A DNA stretch of 14,239 nt, from positions 1 through 14,239 of the forward strand of contig SOIC01000143.1 in the NCBI GenBank assembly GCA_004377275.1. The letters are read 5' to 3'. Positions 1-7,550 of the stretch are shown piece after piece. A program made the position numbers and the translations under genes. Origin of the DNA: Dehalococcoidia bacterium (lineage in GTDB: Bacteria; Chloroflexota; Dehalococcoidia; E44-bin15). The first letter of the stretch is position 1. Every line of letters starts with the position of its first letter. The notes beneath the pieces were generated by a model. It was not told where the DNA came from. It ran no database searches and worked only from the letters and a program-made list of their open reading frames with translations.

Positions 1-1125
1 GCCCCCCGTGGCTATGAGATAGCCGAAAAGTTCAGGCAGCTCAATCCCAGGGGAAGGGTGATTATCGGCGGCAGCCATGCCACCTTTCTTCCTGAGGAGG
101 CAGCTCAGTATGCAGATCACGTAGTAACCGGGGAAGGCGAGTCGGTAATCTGTGATCTGGTCAGGTATGGAGGTGAGAAGATTGTCAGTGGCAGCCCGGT
201 GGAAAATCTCGACGATCTGCCCTTCCCCGATTTCTCCCTAGTGGATGGGGTGGGTAGATCCAATAAACCCATGCAGCTCACTCCGGTTTCCACATCCAGA
301 GGCTGCCCCTTTGACTGCACCTTCTGCTCGGTTACCGCTATGTTCGGCAGGAAATACCGCTACCGTTCCACGGAGAGCGTCATTGAAGAGATATCACGGC
401 GCGAGCACCGGCGCATCTTCTTCTATGATGACAATTTCGATGCCAATATGGCCAGAACCAGGAAGCTATTAGAGAAGATGATTGAGCGTAGAATAACGCC
501 TAACTGGATAGCACAGGTCAGGGCAGATGTAGCCAAGAACGAGGAGATGGTGGCACTAATGGCGAAGGCAAATTGTGGTGTACTATGTATCGGCTTCGAG
601 TCGCTGAAGCCGGAGGTGCTGAAGAGCTACAATAAAAAGCAGACCCCTGAGGACATTAGTGCCTGCATCAAGATGCTACATAAGTATGGCATCAAGATAC
701 ACGGGATGTTCATATCGGATGGCTACAGCGATGTCTATCATAGGCTGGGAGTAGACAGCCTCCAGCTCTGCATTCTGGTCCCTATCATAGGCAGCAAGCT
801 TTATACCGCAATAAAGAGCAGCGGCCGATTCATCACCGACAGGTTTCCCACCGACTGGAAACTATTCGATGGCGGCCATGTGGTTCACTGGCCTGACAAT
901 CTGTCGCCCGTGGAGATGCAGCGCCAAACCATGCAAGCCCTGAGAAAGTACTATTCTCGGGCCAATATGACCAAACTGTTCCTTAAGGGGCAGTGGGTGA
1001 ACTTCCGCCTCAGGCAGATGGGGCATAGCGTGCTCAAGAATTGGGAGGCAGAAAACAAGGACTACTTCGCCAAACTAAAACAAACCCCACCCTTGCCATT
1101 AGGGTATCTTCAGGGAAACCCATAA
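1..1125 (+). CDS. B12-binding domain/radical SAM protein, 5' end cut by window edge
   Basis: The reading frame is open from base 1, so the gene begins upstream; the first in-window start-like codon (GTG 58) falls inside a conserved domain and is not the start. Numbering from base 1, residues about 20-50 are the end of a cobalamin-binding domain (VIIGGSHATFLPEE, then TGEGE at 43-47). The radical SAM core follows, with CxxxCxxC at C102, C106 and C109 for the 4Fe-4S cluster, and a downstream IGFESL strand. This is the COG1032 (BchE/P-methylase-like) architecture, which does SAM-dependent radical chemistry, often methylation or ring formation; the substrate cannot be read from sequence. The stretch between HGMFI and GVDSLQ (bases about 705-765) looks about 10 residues shorter than I expect for the family, so an in-frame deletion is possible. 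No recognisable partner gene is in view, and the next gene has its own promoter. Confidence 0.88.
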   Translation, partial: APRGYEIAEKFRQLNPRGRVIIGGSHATFLPEEAAQYADHVVTGEGESVICDLVRYGGEKIVSGSPVENLDDLPFPDFSLVDGVGRSNKPMQLTPVSTSRGCPFDCTFCSVTAMFGRKYRYRSTESVIEEISRREHRRIFFYDDNFDANMARTRKLLEKMIERRITPNWIAQVRADVAKNEEMVALMAKANCGVLCIGFESLKPEVLKSYNKKQTPEDISACIKMLHKYGIKIHGMFISDGYSDVYHRLGVDSLQLCILVPIIGSKLYTAIKSSGRFITDRFPTDWKLFDGGHVVHWPDNLSPVEMQRQTMQALRKYYSRANMTKLFLKGQWVNFRLRQMGHSVLKNWEAENKDYFAKLKQTPPLPLGYLQGNP

Positions 1126-1159
1126 TTCCTCACCGCCCTTAGCGCTATCTACTCATAAT

Positions 1160-1187
1160 CCCCTACTTCGTGCCGCAGGGGTATTTG
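1160..1187 (+). terminator. Possible weak hairpin terminator after the radical SAM gene
   Basis: CCCCT (1160-1164) can pair with AGGGG (1177-1181) across a 12-nt loop, and TATTT follows. The stem is short, the loop large and the T-tract poor. The tail also overlaps the proposed -35 box of dprA. It sits 35 nt after the radical SAM stop codon, which is a sensible place for a terminator, but the structural support is modest. Confidence 0.3.
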
Positions 1188-1213
1188 GCTAACCTTAACT
1201 ACTGTGCTACAAT
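1185..1213 (+). promoter_or_regulatory. Sigma-70-type promoter of the dprA-topA operon
   Basis: TTGGCT (1185-1190, 4 of 6 consensus) and TACAAT (1208-1213, 5 of 6 consensus) are separated by exactly 17 nt. Transcription would be expected to start near 1220, only about 3-4 nt before the dprA ATG at 1224. No Shine-Dalgarno sequence is visible there. This is the best promoter in the left half of the window and fits a new transcription unit beginning after the radical SAM gene. Confidence 0.6.
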
Positions 1214-1223
1214 AATCTAACTT

Positions 1224-2348
1224 ATGAGCGACACCAAGTACTGGGTAGGATTCACCCTGATTCCGGGGATCGGGCGAGTCAGGCTGTCCCGGCTGGAACA
1301 GTATTTCGGCGAGATGGAGCGGGCCTGGCAGGCCAGTGCCACCGAGCTCGAGATGGCTGGGCTCGACAACCGCTCCATCGAATCGATCATAGAAAGGCGC
1401 CCCAAGATCTCCCTCGATGCCGAGATGGAGAAGCTGGAGCGTTACAAGGTAACGGTGCTCACCCAAAAAGATGAGGCCTATCCCTCTAGACTGAAGGAGA
1501 TATACGATTCCCCCCCGGTGCTTTATGTTAGGGGACGTTTTACCCCTGAGGATGATTGGTCACTAGCCGTGGTGGGCACCCGTCGCCCTACCTACTACGG
1601 GAGGGAGGTTACCGAACAGATCGTGGGCGATCTGGCGCGAAACAGGATCACCATCGTTAGCGGCCTGGCTAAAGGTATCGATGCCACCGCTCACCGCGCT
1701 GCCCTGGATTCCGGGGGGCGGAGTATCGCTGTCTTCGGCTGCGGGCTGGACATTGTTTACCCCAGAGATCACGTGAAACTGGCGCGCGAGGTTATGGAGC
1801 GTGGGGCACTGGTGAGCGAGTTTCCCCTGGGCACCCCTCCCAGGCGGGAGAACTTCCCCCTGAGAAACAGGATCATGAGCGGGCTGAGCCTGGGGGTTAT
1901 GGTGGTGGAGGCTGGGAAGGGAAGCGGTGCCCTGATCACCACAGGCCACGCACTGGAGCAAAACCGCGAGGTCTTCGCCGTTCCCGGAAGCGTGCTCTCC
2001 TCGGCGAGCCAGGGAACCAATCGATTGATCCAGGAGGGAGCGAAGCTGGTATTGGGAGCCAATGACATCCTTGAGGAACTCAACCTCACTATGGCAGTGC
2101 AACAGGTTGAGGCGAAGGAGCTTGTTCCCGCCACGAAGACCGAGTCCACTATTCTGCAAATTTTACGAAATCTCTCCCCAGAGCCAACCCACATCGACGA
2201 GGTAGGACACCAGTCATGCCTCCCCATCGCTACGGTCTCGAGTACCCTGGCGATGATGGAGCTTAAGGGGATGGTAAAGCAGGTTGGTGGCATGAACTAT
2301 ATCATTGCCCGGGAGGCCAGTGAGGATTACCGGGTTAAGGTGGAATAA
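1224..2348 (+). CDS. dprA: DNA processing protein DprA (Smf)
   Basis: DprA binds incoming single-stranded DNA during natural transformation and loads RecA; it acts in the cytoplasm. At 374 aa it has the full three-part layout. Residues about 8-50 are a helix-hairpin-helix/SAM-like N-terminus (LIPGIGRVRL). Residues about 112-290 are the Rossmann-like core with VVGTRRPTYYG (117-126), SGLAKGID (146-153), FGCGLDIVYP and GSGALITT. Residues about 312-365 are a C-terminal winged helix (DprA_WH-like). The ATG at 1224 is chosen because the N-terminal domain begins at once after it and no alternative upstream fits. There is no visible ribosome-binding site, so translation may be leaderless. Its stop codon overlaps the topA start by 1 nt (TAATG), so the two are very likely co-transcribed. 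dprA directly before topA is a common bacterial order. Confidence 0.96.
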   Translation: MSDTKYWVGFTLIPGIGRVRLSRLEQYFGEMERAWQASATELEMAGLDNRSIESIIERRPKISLDAEMEKLERYKVTVLTQKDEAYPSRLKEIYDSPPVLYVRGRFTPEDDWSLAVVGTRRPTYYGREVTEQIVGDLARNRITIVSGLAKGIDATAHRAALDSGGRSIAVFGCGLDIVYPRDHVKLAREVMERGALVSEFPLGTPPRRENFPLRNRIMSGLSLGVMVVEAGKGSGALITTGHALEQNREVFAVPGSVLSSASQGTNRLIQEGAKLVLGANDILEELNLTMAVQQVEAKELVPATKTESTILQILRNLSPEPTHIDEVGHQSCLPIATVSSTLAMMELKGMVKQVGGMNYIIAREASEDYRVKVE

Positions 2349-4468
2349 TGGCAAAAAGGTTGGTCATTGTCGAATCTCCGGCTAAGGCGAAGACGATAAG
2401 CAGGGTGCTGGGCAGTGGCTATAGCGTGAAAGCCTCGGTGGGACACGTGAGAGATCTACCCAGGAAATGGTTGGGGGTAGATGTGAAGGATGGCTTCAAC
2501 CCTAAGTATGAGGTTCCCAATGAGAAGAGGGCAGTGGTTAAAGAAATAAAGGAGACAGCGAAGAAGGCTGCCGAGGTATATCTCGCCACCGACCCCGACC
2601 GCGAGGGCGAGGCCATCTCCTGGCATCTGGTTCAGGCGGCCAAGCTGGATGGCATGACACTGAAGCGGGTGGTTTTCCATGAGCTCACCGAGGAAGCGGT
2701 AGCGGAAGCTTTCCGCCATCCCAGGGAGATCGATATGGACTTAGTTCATGCCCAGCAGGCGCGCCGCATTCTCGACAGGCTGGTCGGCTATAAGATAAGC
2801 CCTCTCCTCGGTCAGAAGGTGAGACGCGGACTTTCCGCAGGAAGGGTTCAATCGGTGGCCTTGAGAATGATCGTTGACCGAGAACGGGAGATACAGGACT
2901 TCGTTCCCCAGGAGTACTGGTCCATCGATGCCCATCTCGAGAAGATGGCCACAAAAGAGGGCTTCACTGCCAGTCTTCTCGGTTTTACGGATGGCAAAAA
3001 GATCGATATCGGCAGCCGGGAGGAGGCTGAAAGTATTGTCTCCCAGCTGAAGCATGCGAGCTACACCGTGGCCCAAGTGCGAAAGAAGGAGGTAGCTCGC
3101 CAGCCAGCGCCCCCATTCATCACCAGCACCCTCCAGCAGGAGGGGTGGCGCAAGCTTCGCCTCAGTGCCAAGCGCACCATGGCCCTCGCCCAGCAGCTCT
3201 ATGAGGGCTTATCAATAGGCAAGGAGGGATCGGTGGGGCTGATCACTTATATGCGCACCGATTCGGTGAGGGTAGCCCCCTCAGCCCTGACGGAAACGCG
3301 CGCCTACATCAAGGGAAAATATGGCGCTAAGTTCCTGCCACCACACCCTCGCATCTTCCGTAAGAAGGCGAAGGGGGCCCAGGAGGCCCATGAGGCTATC
3401 CGGCCCACCTCGATAAGGCGGGAACCTGAAGCGATTAAAGGCTATCTCACCAGGGACCAATTCAGGCTCTATGAAATCATCTGGAAGCGAATGGTCTCCA
3501 GCCAGATGTCCGCCGCCTTACTGGATACCACCGCGGTGGACATAGAGGCGAAGCGCGAAAAAGGTAAAAAATCCTACCTACTCAGGGCTACCAGCTCCAC
3601 TATGAAATTCCCCGGCTTCACCATCCTCTATAGCGAGGGGAGGGATGAGGCTGAGGATGAAAAGGAGAAGGCTCCCATTCCTGAGCTAGCGAATGGTGAG
3701 CCCCTGAAGCTTTTGGAGCTCTTCCCCGAGCAGCACTTCACCCAACCCCCGCATCGCTACACCGAGGCAACCCTGGTCAAGGCACTGGAGGAGAGGGGAA
3801 TCGGACGCCCCTCAACCTACGCCCCCATCCTTGCCACAATCCAGGAGCGGGGCTATGTGGAGCAGGATGGTGGGCGGTTCTGCCCCGCGGAGCTTGGCCT
3901 TCTGGTGAGCGACATACTTTGCGAGCATTTCCCCGACATCGTCGATTTTGGGTTCACCGCTCAGATGGAGGAGGGGCTCGACCGGATCGCTCAGGGGGAG
4001 AGGGAGTGGGTTCCCTTCCTGGAGGAATTTTATGACCCCTTTGAAAAGACGCTGCAGGCAGCAAAACAACAGATGGCAAGGGTCAAGATAGCGGACGAGC
4101 CCACGGATGAGGTCTGCACACTATGCGGCAGACCTATGGTAATTAAATTAGGACGCTACGGGAGGTTTCTGGCCTGCTCAGGCTACCCAGAATGCAAGAA
4201 CACAAAACGTCTCCTGGTAAAAATCGGCGTCACCTGCCCCAAGTGCGGCAGCGAATTAGTGGTGCGGCAGAGCAGGAAAAAGCGCACCTTCTACGGCTGC
4301 ACGGGCTATCCCGATTGCGATTTCACTACCAGCAATAGGCCTATACCGCAGCCCTGTCCCCAGTGCGGTGGGCTGCTGGTGATGCGGGGCAAGACAACGG
4401 CAAAATGCATAAAGTGTGAGTTCAGCAGCAGCTTAGATGAGGTGGAGAGGGAGGCTCTCAAGGTATGA
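2348..4468 (+). CDS. topA: DNA topoisomerase I (type IA)
   Basis: TopA relaxes negatively supercoiled DNA by cutting one strand through a 5'-phosphotyrosine link. This 706-aa protein is complete. The N-terminal TOPRIM domain has E9 in IVESPAK and the metal-binding D82-P-D84-R-E-G-E88 motif. The active-site tyrosine is Y301 in GLITYMRTDS. ERGIGRPSTYAPI in the central domain is the usual type IA signature. The C-terminus carries three four-cysteine zinc ribbons beginning at C590, C630 and C670, which bind DNA in bacterial TopA. The ATG at 2348 overlaps the dprA stop, with AAGGTGG (2337-2343) just upstream as ribosome-binding site. The gene ends in an ATGA overlap with the recombinase gene. Nothing is missing or unusual. 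Confidence 0.98.
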   Translation: MAKRLVIVESPAKAKTISRVLGSGYSVKASVGHVRDLPRKWLGVDVKDGFNPKYEVPNEKRAVVKEIKETAKKAAEVYLATDPDREGEAISWHLVQAAKLDGMTLKRVVFHELTEEAVAEAFRHPREIDMDLVHAQQARRILDRLVGYKISPLLGQKVRRGLSAGRVQSVALRMIVDREREIQDFVPQEYWSIDAHLEKMATKEGFTASLLGFTDGKKIDIGSREEAESIVSQLKHASYTVAQVRKKEVARQPAPPFITSTLQQEGWRKLRLSAKRTMALAQQLYEGLSIGKEGSVGLITYMRTDSVRVAPSALTETRAYIKGKYGAKFLPPHPRIFRKKAKGAQEAHEAIRPTSIRREPEAIKGYLTRDQFRLYEIIWKRMVSSQMSAALLDTTAVDIEAKREKGKKSYLLRATSSTMKFPGFTILYSEGRDEAEDEKEKAPIPELANGEPLKLLELFPEQHFTQPPHRYTEATLVKALEERGIGRPSTYAPILATIQERGYVEQDGGRFCPAELGLLVSDILCEHFPDIVDFGFTAQMEEGLDRIAQGEREWVPFLEEFYDPFEKTLQAAKQQMARVKIADEPTDEVCTLCGRPMVIKLGRYGRFLACSGYPECKNTKRLLVKIGVTCPKCGSELVVRQSRKKRTFYGCTGYPDCDFTTSNRPIPQPCPQCGGLLVMRGKTTAKCIKCEFSSSLDEVEREALKV

Positions 4469-5397
4469 TCCCCCTAATTCAAAGCAGGGAAAGTATAGAG
4501 AAGCTGGTTCATAACTACATCCGCTATCTTGAGGTAGAGCGCCATGCCTCACCATATACGGTGCGCAATTATACCCATGACCTGCGCCACTTCCTGCAGT
4601 TCCTTAATATGGAGAATGTGGCCACGCTGGAGGAGGTGGATCGCTACCTGCTGCGCCGTTACATCGCCACCCTGCAGGAGCAGGGGTTTGAAAAATCCAG
4701 CGTGTCCCGCAAACTGAGCGCACTCCGTTCCTTTTATGGCTATTTGATGCAACAGAATTTCATATCCTCAAACCCATTGCTCACCGTCTCCTCGCCGAAG
4801 CTTGAAAAGAGGCTCCCCTCCTTCCTGTCCAGCGACGAGGTTGCCCAACTCCTGGAGACGCCCGATACCACCACCCCTCAGGGGCAGCGAGATAGGGCGA
4901 TGCTCGAGTTCCTCTACGCCTCCGGGCTCAGGGTGAGCGAGATAGTGGGGCTCGACCTGGTAAGCGTCAATATCGAAGCGCGGGAGATTCGCGTCTGGGG
5001 CAAAGGCACCAAGGAGCGGATGGTGCTCATCGGCAAGCCGGCAGCCTCCGCCCTCAACATATATCTTGGTGAAGGTCGCAGGCAGCTCCTGGGCAATTCA
5101 AGGACGGAAGCCCTATTTATCAATCGATACGGCAAAAGGCTCTCAGGGCGCTCTCTCCAGAAGGCAATCTCAAGGTATGCCCTCGCGGCAGGTCTTGATA
5201 AAAGGGTATTCCCCCACATGGTGCGGCATAGCTTTGCGACCCACCTCCTCGACGGTGGCGCCGACCTGCGGGTGGTTCAGGAACTCCTCGGGCACGCCAA
5301 CCTCTCAACCACCCAGATATACACCCATGTCACCCAGAGCCAAGCGCGGAAGGTATATCTGGCAGCCCACCCCAGAGCGAAGAAAGAAGGGGATTAG
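4465..5397 (+). CDS. xerC: Tyrosine site-specific recombinase, XerC/XerD type
   Basis: Xer recombinases resolve chromosome dimers at dif during cell division. At 310 aa, this has an N-terminal SAM-like core-binding domain (about 10-95; YIRYLEVERHASPYTVRNY) and a catalytic domain with every active-site residue: R156 (ASGLRVSE), K180 (GKGTKER), H251 and R254 (HMVRHSFATHLL), H277 (LLGHANLSTT) and the nucleophile Y286 (YTHV). It starts inside the topA stop (ATGA overlap), with GAGGGAGG about 12 nt upstream. The length, motifs and topA-linked position fit a housekeeping Xer protein rather than a phage or integron integrase; topA next to xerC is also the Bacillus order. Whether it is XerC, XerD or the single Xer of this genome cannot be settled from this window. 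Confidence 0.93.
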   Translation: MIPLIQSRESIEKLVHNYIRYLEVERHASPYTVRNYTHDLRHFLQFLNMENVATLEEVDRYLLRRYIATLQEQGFEKSSVSRKLSALRSFYGYLMQQNFISSNPLLTVSSPKLEKRLPSFLSSDEVAQLLETPDTTTPQGQRDRAMLEFLYASGLRVSEIVGLDLVSVNIEAREIRVWGKGTKERMVLIGKPAASALNIYLGEGRRQLLGNSRTEALFINRYGKRLSGRSLQKAISRYALAAGLDKRVFPHMVRHSFATHLLDGGADLRVVQELLGHANLSTTQIYTHVTQSQARKVYLAAHPRAKKEGD

Positions 5398-5407
5398 TAC
5401 GAAAAGT

Positions 5408-5848
5408 ATGAAAATACTTCTTATACATGGGCCTAATCTGAACATGCTAGGCAAGAGAGATCGTTCGATCTACGGGGATCAGACCCTCGAGGAGCTCGAG
5501 TCCATGGTAGTAAAAAGGGCCCGGGAACTGGGCGCTGAAATTTTAGCCTTCCAGTCGAACAGCGAGGGGACACTCATCGACTTTATCCAGGCCGAGGCCC
5601 CAGAAGCAGCGGGCATCATCGTCAACCCCGGGGCGCTCACCCATTACGGCCTCTCGCTGCGGGATGCCCTCGAAGACAGCGCCCTCCCCGTGATCGAGGT
5701 GCACCTCTCAGATATCCACGCCCGCGAGGAGTGGCGGCGAAAGTCAGTGATTGAGTCCATCGCCCGTAAGCAGATCAGCGGTAAAGGCGGGCAGGGGTAT
5801 ATCGACGCCCTAGATATACTAGTCGCCGAATTGAAAGAGAGTAAATGA
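5408..5848 (+). CDS. aroQ: 3-dehydroquinate dehydratase, type II
   Basis: AroQ removes water from 3-dehydroquinate to give 3-dehydroshikimate, step three of the shikimate pathway to aromatic amino acids. The 146-aa length is normal for this dodecameric family. It opens with ILLIHGPNLNMLGKR and has R17 and catalytic Y22 (IYG), FQSNSEG (48-54), N73 in NPGALTHY with H79, catalytic H99 in EVHLSDIHARE, and R106 and R110. The frame is open much further upstream (from 5066), but that part lies entirely inside the recombinase gene and has no homology, so ATG 5408 is the start. The GAAGGGG ribosome-binding match is rather distant (about 14 nt). It lies 10 nt after the recombinase stop and ends in an ATGA overlap with the peptidase gene. 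Confidence 0.97.
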   Translation: MKILLIHGPNLNMLGKRDRSIYGDQTLEELESMVVKRARELGAEILAFQSNSEGTLIDFIQAEAPEAAGIIVNPGALTHYGLSLRDALEDSALPVIEVHLSDIHAREEWRRKSVIESIARKQISGKGGQGYIDALDILVAELKESK

Positions 5849-6915
5849 CCTATCGCCTGGAGAGGCTGCGTCAGAGGCTTTTCGAAAATGGGGAGGAGGG
5901 GCTGGACGCCATCCTCATCTCTCAGGGAGAGAATCGCCGCTACCTCAGCGGGTTCACCGGCTCGGCGGGCTTCCTCCTTATATCGCAGCAGAGCGCCATA
6001 TTGGCTACCGACTTTCGCTATGTCGAGCAGGCGAAACGCCAGGCACTAGGCTTTGAACCTTTTCTAACTAAGGGAGACCCTCCGAGATGGCTCCCCGACC
6101 TTCTATCCTCACTTGAGGTGAAACGGGTCGGGGTGGAGGCAAACGACCTATCTTTCGCTACCTATCGAAAGCTGGTGGCGGCCAAAGGCGAAAAGAGCCA
6201 AATAGTGCCCACTGAGGAAATCGTGGAGTCGCTGCGTGCGGTGAAGGAAGATGAGGAGAGGGAGCTTATCATGAAAGCAGTGGATATCTCAGATGCCGCC
6301 TTTGCGGAGTTTTCGTCCTTGCTCCATCCCGGGATGACCGAGAAAGAGGCAGCATGGGAAATCGAGAAGTCACTGAGGGAAAAGGGCAGCGAAAACGTCC
6401 CCTTCGACGTCATCGTAGCCTCAGGCCCTAACTCCGCCCTTCCGCACTACCAGCCTACTGACCGCGCCCTGCTCCCCGGCGAGCCCGTGGTCATCGACAT
6501 AGGGTCTCGCGTTGATGGCTATTCGAGCGATCTCTCCAGAACCATCTGCCTGGGAAATGAGGATAAATTTTTTGGTAAAATATATGACCTTGTTCTCGGT
6601 GCCCAGCTTACCGCCATCGCCACCATCGAGGTAGGTATGAGTGGGGAGCAAGCAGACAGCCTGGCGAGGACGGTTATCGAACAGGGAGGCTATGGGGAGA
6701 ATTTCGGGCATGGACTGGGGCACGGCATCGGGCTGTCCGCCCACGAAGCGCCGCGCCTGGGGAGAGGCTCCGAAGACGTGCTGGTGGAGGGCATGGTCTT
6801 CACCATCGAGCCGGCGGTGTATATAAATGGCTGGGGCGGAGTACGGATCGAGGATGTAGTGGTTTTAGAGCAGGGGAGAGTTAAGGTGCTCTCCAGAGCC
6901 AAGAAGATAAACTGA
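5845..6915 (+). CDS. M24 family Xaa-Pro aminopeptidase/dipeptidase
   Basis: This cytoplasmic metallopeptidase releases amino acids or dipeptides at X-Pro bonds. At 356 aa it has the creatinase-type N-terminal domain (about 1-130; LISQGENRRYLSGFTGSAGFLLI) and the pita-bread catalytic domain. All five metal ligands are visible: D218 (VIDIG), D229 (YSSDLSRT), H293 (LGHGIGL), E322 (FTIEPAVY) and E336 (VRIEDVVV). It resembles the short YqhT/PepQ-type peptidases that sit between aroQ and efp in Bacillus, and that same order occurs here. Dipeptidase (PepQ) and aminopeptidase activity cannot be told apart by eye. It overlaps aroQ by 4 nt (ATGA), so it is translationally coupled. It is followed by a 74-nt AT-rich gap before efp. 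Confidence 0.92.
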   Translation: MTYRLERLRQRLFENGEEGLDAILISQGENRRYLSGFTGSAGFLLISQQSAILATDFRYVEQAKRQALGFEPFLTKGDPPRWLPDLLSSLEVKRVGVEANDLSFATYRKLVAAKGEKSQIVPTEEIVESLRAVKEDEERELIMKAVDISDAAFAEFSSLLHPGMTEKEAAWEIEKSLREKGSENVPFDVIVASGPNSALPHYQPTDRALLPGEPVVIDIGSRVDGYSSDLSRTICLGNEDKFFGKIYDLVLGAQLTAIATIEVGMSGEQADSLARTVIEQGGYGENFGHGLGHGIGLSAHEAPRLGRGSEDVLVEGMVFTIEPAVYINGWGGVRIEDVVVLEQGRVKVLSRAKKIN

Positions 6916-6957
6916 TGCCACGATAGCCTTTTAGCATTACAACAACAATTTTAAATG

Positions 6958-6977
6958 GTTCGAAAAAGTTCGAAAAA
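6958..6977 (+). repeat. Perfect 10-bp tandem repeat in the efp leader
   Basis: GTTCGAAAAA occurs twice in tandem (6958-6967 and 6968-6977), each copy containing TTCGAA. It lies within the AT-rich 74-nt gap between the M24 peptidase and efp, just before the AAGGGG ribosome-binding site (about 6977-6982). The gap also has weak -10-like hexamers (TACAAC 6938-6943, TTAAAT 6951-6956) without a convincing -35, so a separate efp promoter is possible but not shown. Confidence 0.5.
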
Positions 6978-6989
6978 AGGGGTAAAAGA

Positions 6990-7550
6990 ATGATTAGCAC
7001 CGGCGAGCTTAAGAAAGGCATCACCATCGAGCTGGAGGGAGGGCTATACCAAATCCTTGACTGGCAGCATATCAAGATAGGGCGGGGCAGTGCCCAGGTC
7101 AGGCTGAAGCTTCGCGATATTCGCGGGGGCCACACCATTGAGCGCACCTTCCAGGCAGGCGAGAAATTCCCCCGAGCGAGGTTGGACCGTCACGGGGTGC
7201 AATTCCTCTACAGCGATGGCGGCCTTTATTACTTCATGGATGCGGAAAGCTACGAGCAGACCATGCTCAATCAGGAGCAGCTCGGCAACGCCATTGACTA
7301 CCTCAAGGAAGGGATGTCCCTGGAGTTACTCTTTTACAATGACAAGCCGCTAAGCGTGGAGCTTCCCAACTCAGTGGCGCTTGAGGTTGTGGAAACTGGC
7401 CCCGGTTTTAAGGGGGATACGGCGGTAGCAGGGAGCAAGCCCGCCACGCTGGAAACTGGCATCACCATCCAGGTCCCCCTTTTCGTAAATAATGGTGATA
7501 TCGTTCGTGTCGATACGCGCACCGGCGAATACCTTGAAAGGGCAGGCTAG
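6990..7550 (+). CDS. efp: Translation elongation factor P
   Basis: EF-P enters the ribosomal E site and speeds peptide-bond formation at consecutive prolines. The 186-aa protein has the normal three beta-barrel domains: a KOW-like domain (1-65), a central OB domain (about 66-128; LDRHGVQFLYSDGG) and the C-terminal OB domain (about 130-186). The C-terminal signature runs from GFKGDTA through VPLFVNNGDIVRVDTRTGEYLERA. The loop that reaches the peptidyl-transferase centre reads IGRGSAQVR, with arginine (R32) where Escherichia coli has the modified lysine K34. ATG 6990 has AAGGGG about 7 nt upstream. The gene follows an M24 peptidase, as in Bacillus, and ends immediately against the xseA ATG. No EF-P modification enzyme (EpmA, EarP or YmfI) is in the window. 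Confidence 0.97.
   Translation: MISTGELKKGITIELEGGLYQILDWQHIKIGRGSAQVRLKLRDIRGGHTIERTFQAGEKFPRARLDRHGVQFLYSDGGLYYFMDAESYEQTMLNQEQLGNAIDYLKEGMSLELLFYNDKPLSVELPNSVALEVVETGPGFKGDTAVAGSKPATLETGITIQVPLFVNNGDIVRVDTRTGEYLERAG

Noticed and set aside
1563..2159. Long minus-strand frame (198 aa) antisense to dprA
   Set aside because: Such frames are expected in GC-rich genes; it is antisense to a clearly conserved gene and shows no recognisable motif.
4465..5397. Tyrosine recombinase as a mark of a phage, integron or genomic island
   Set aside because: It is Xer-sized, overlaps topA in a housekeeping run, and no attachment site, tRNA, cassette or phage gene is near.
5066..5407. Upstream extension of the aroQ reading frame (open from 5066)
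   Set aside because: It lies wholly inside the recombinase gene in another frame and has no family-like sequence; AroQ homology begins exactly at ATG 5408.
6958..6977. GTTCG-N5-GTTCG as a Gram-positive LexA/SOS box
   Set aside because: The LexA box is an inverted repeat (CGAAC-N4-GTTCG); here the two units are direct repeats, and efp is not an SOS gene.
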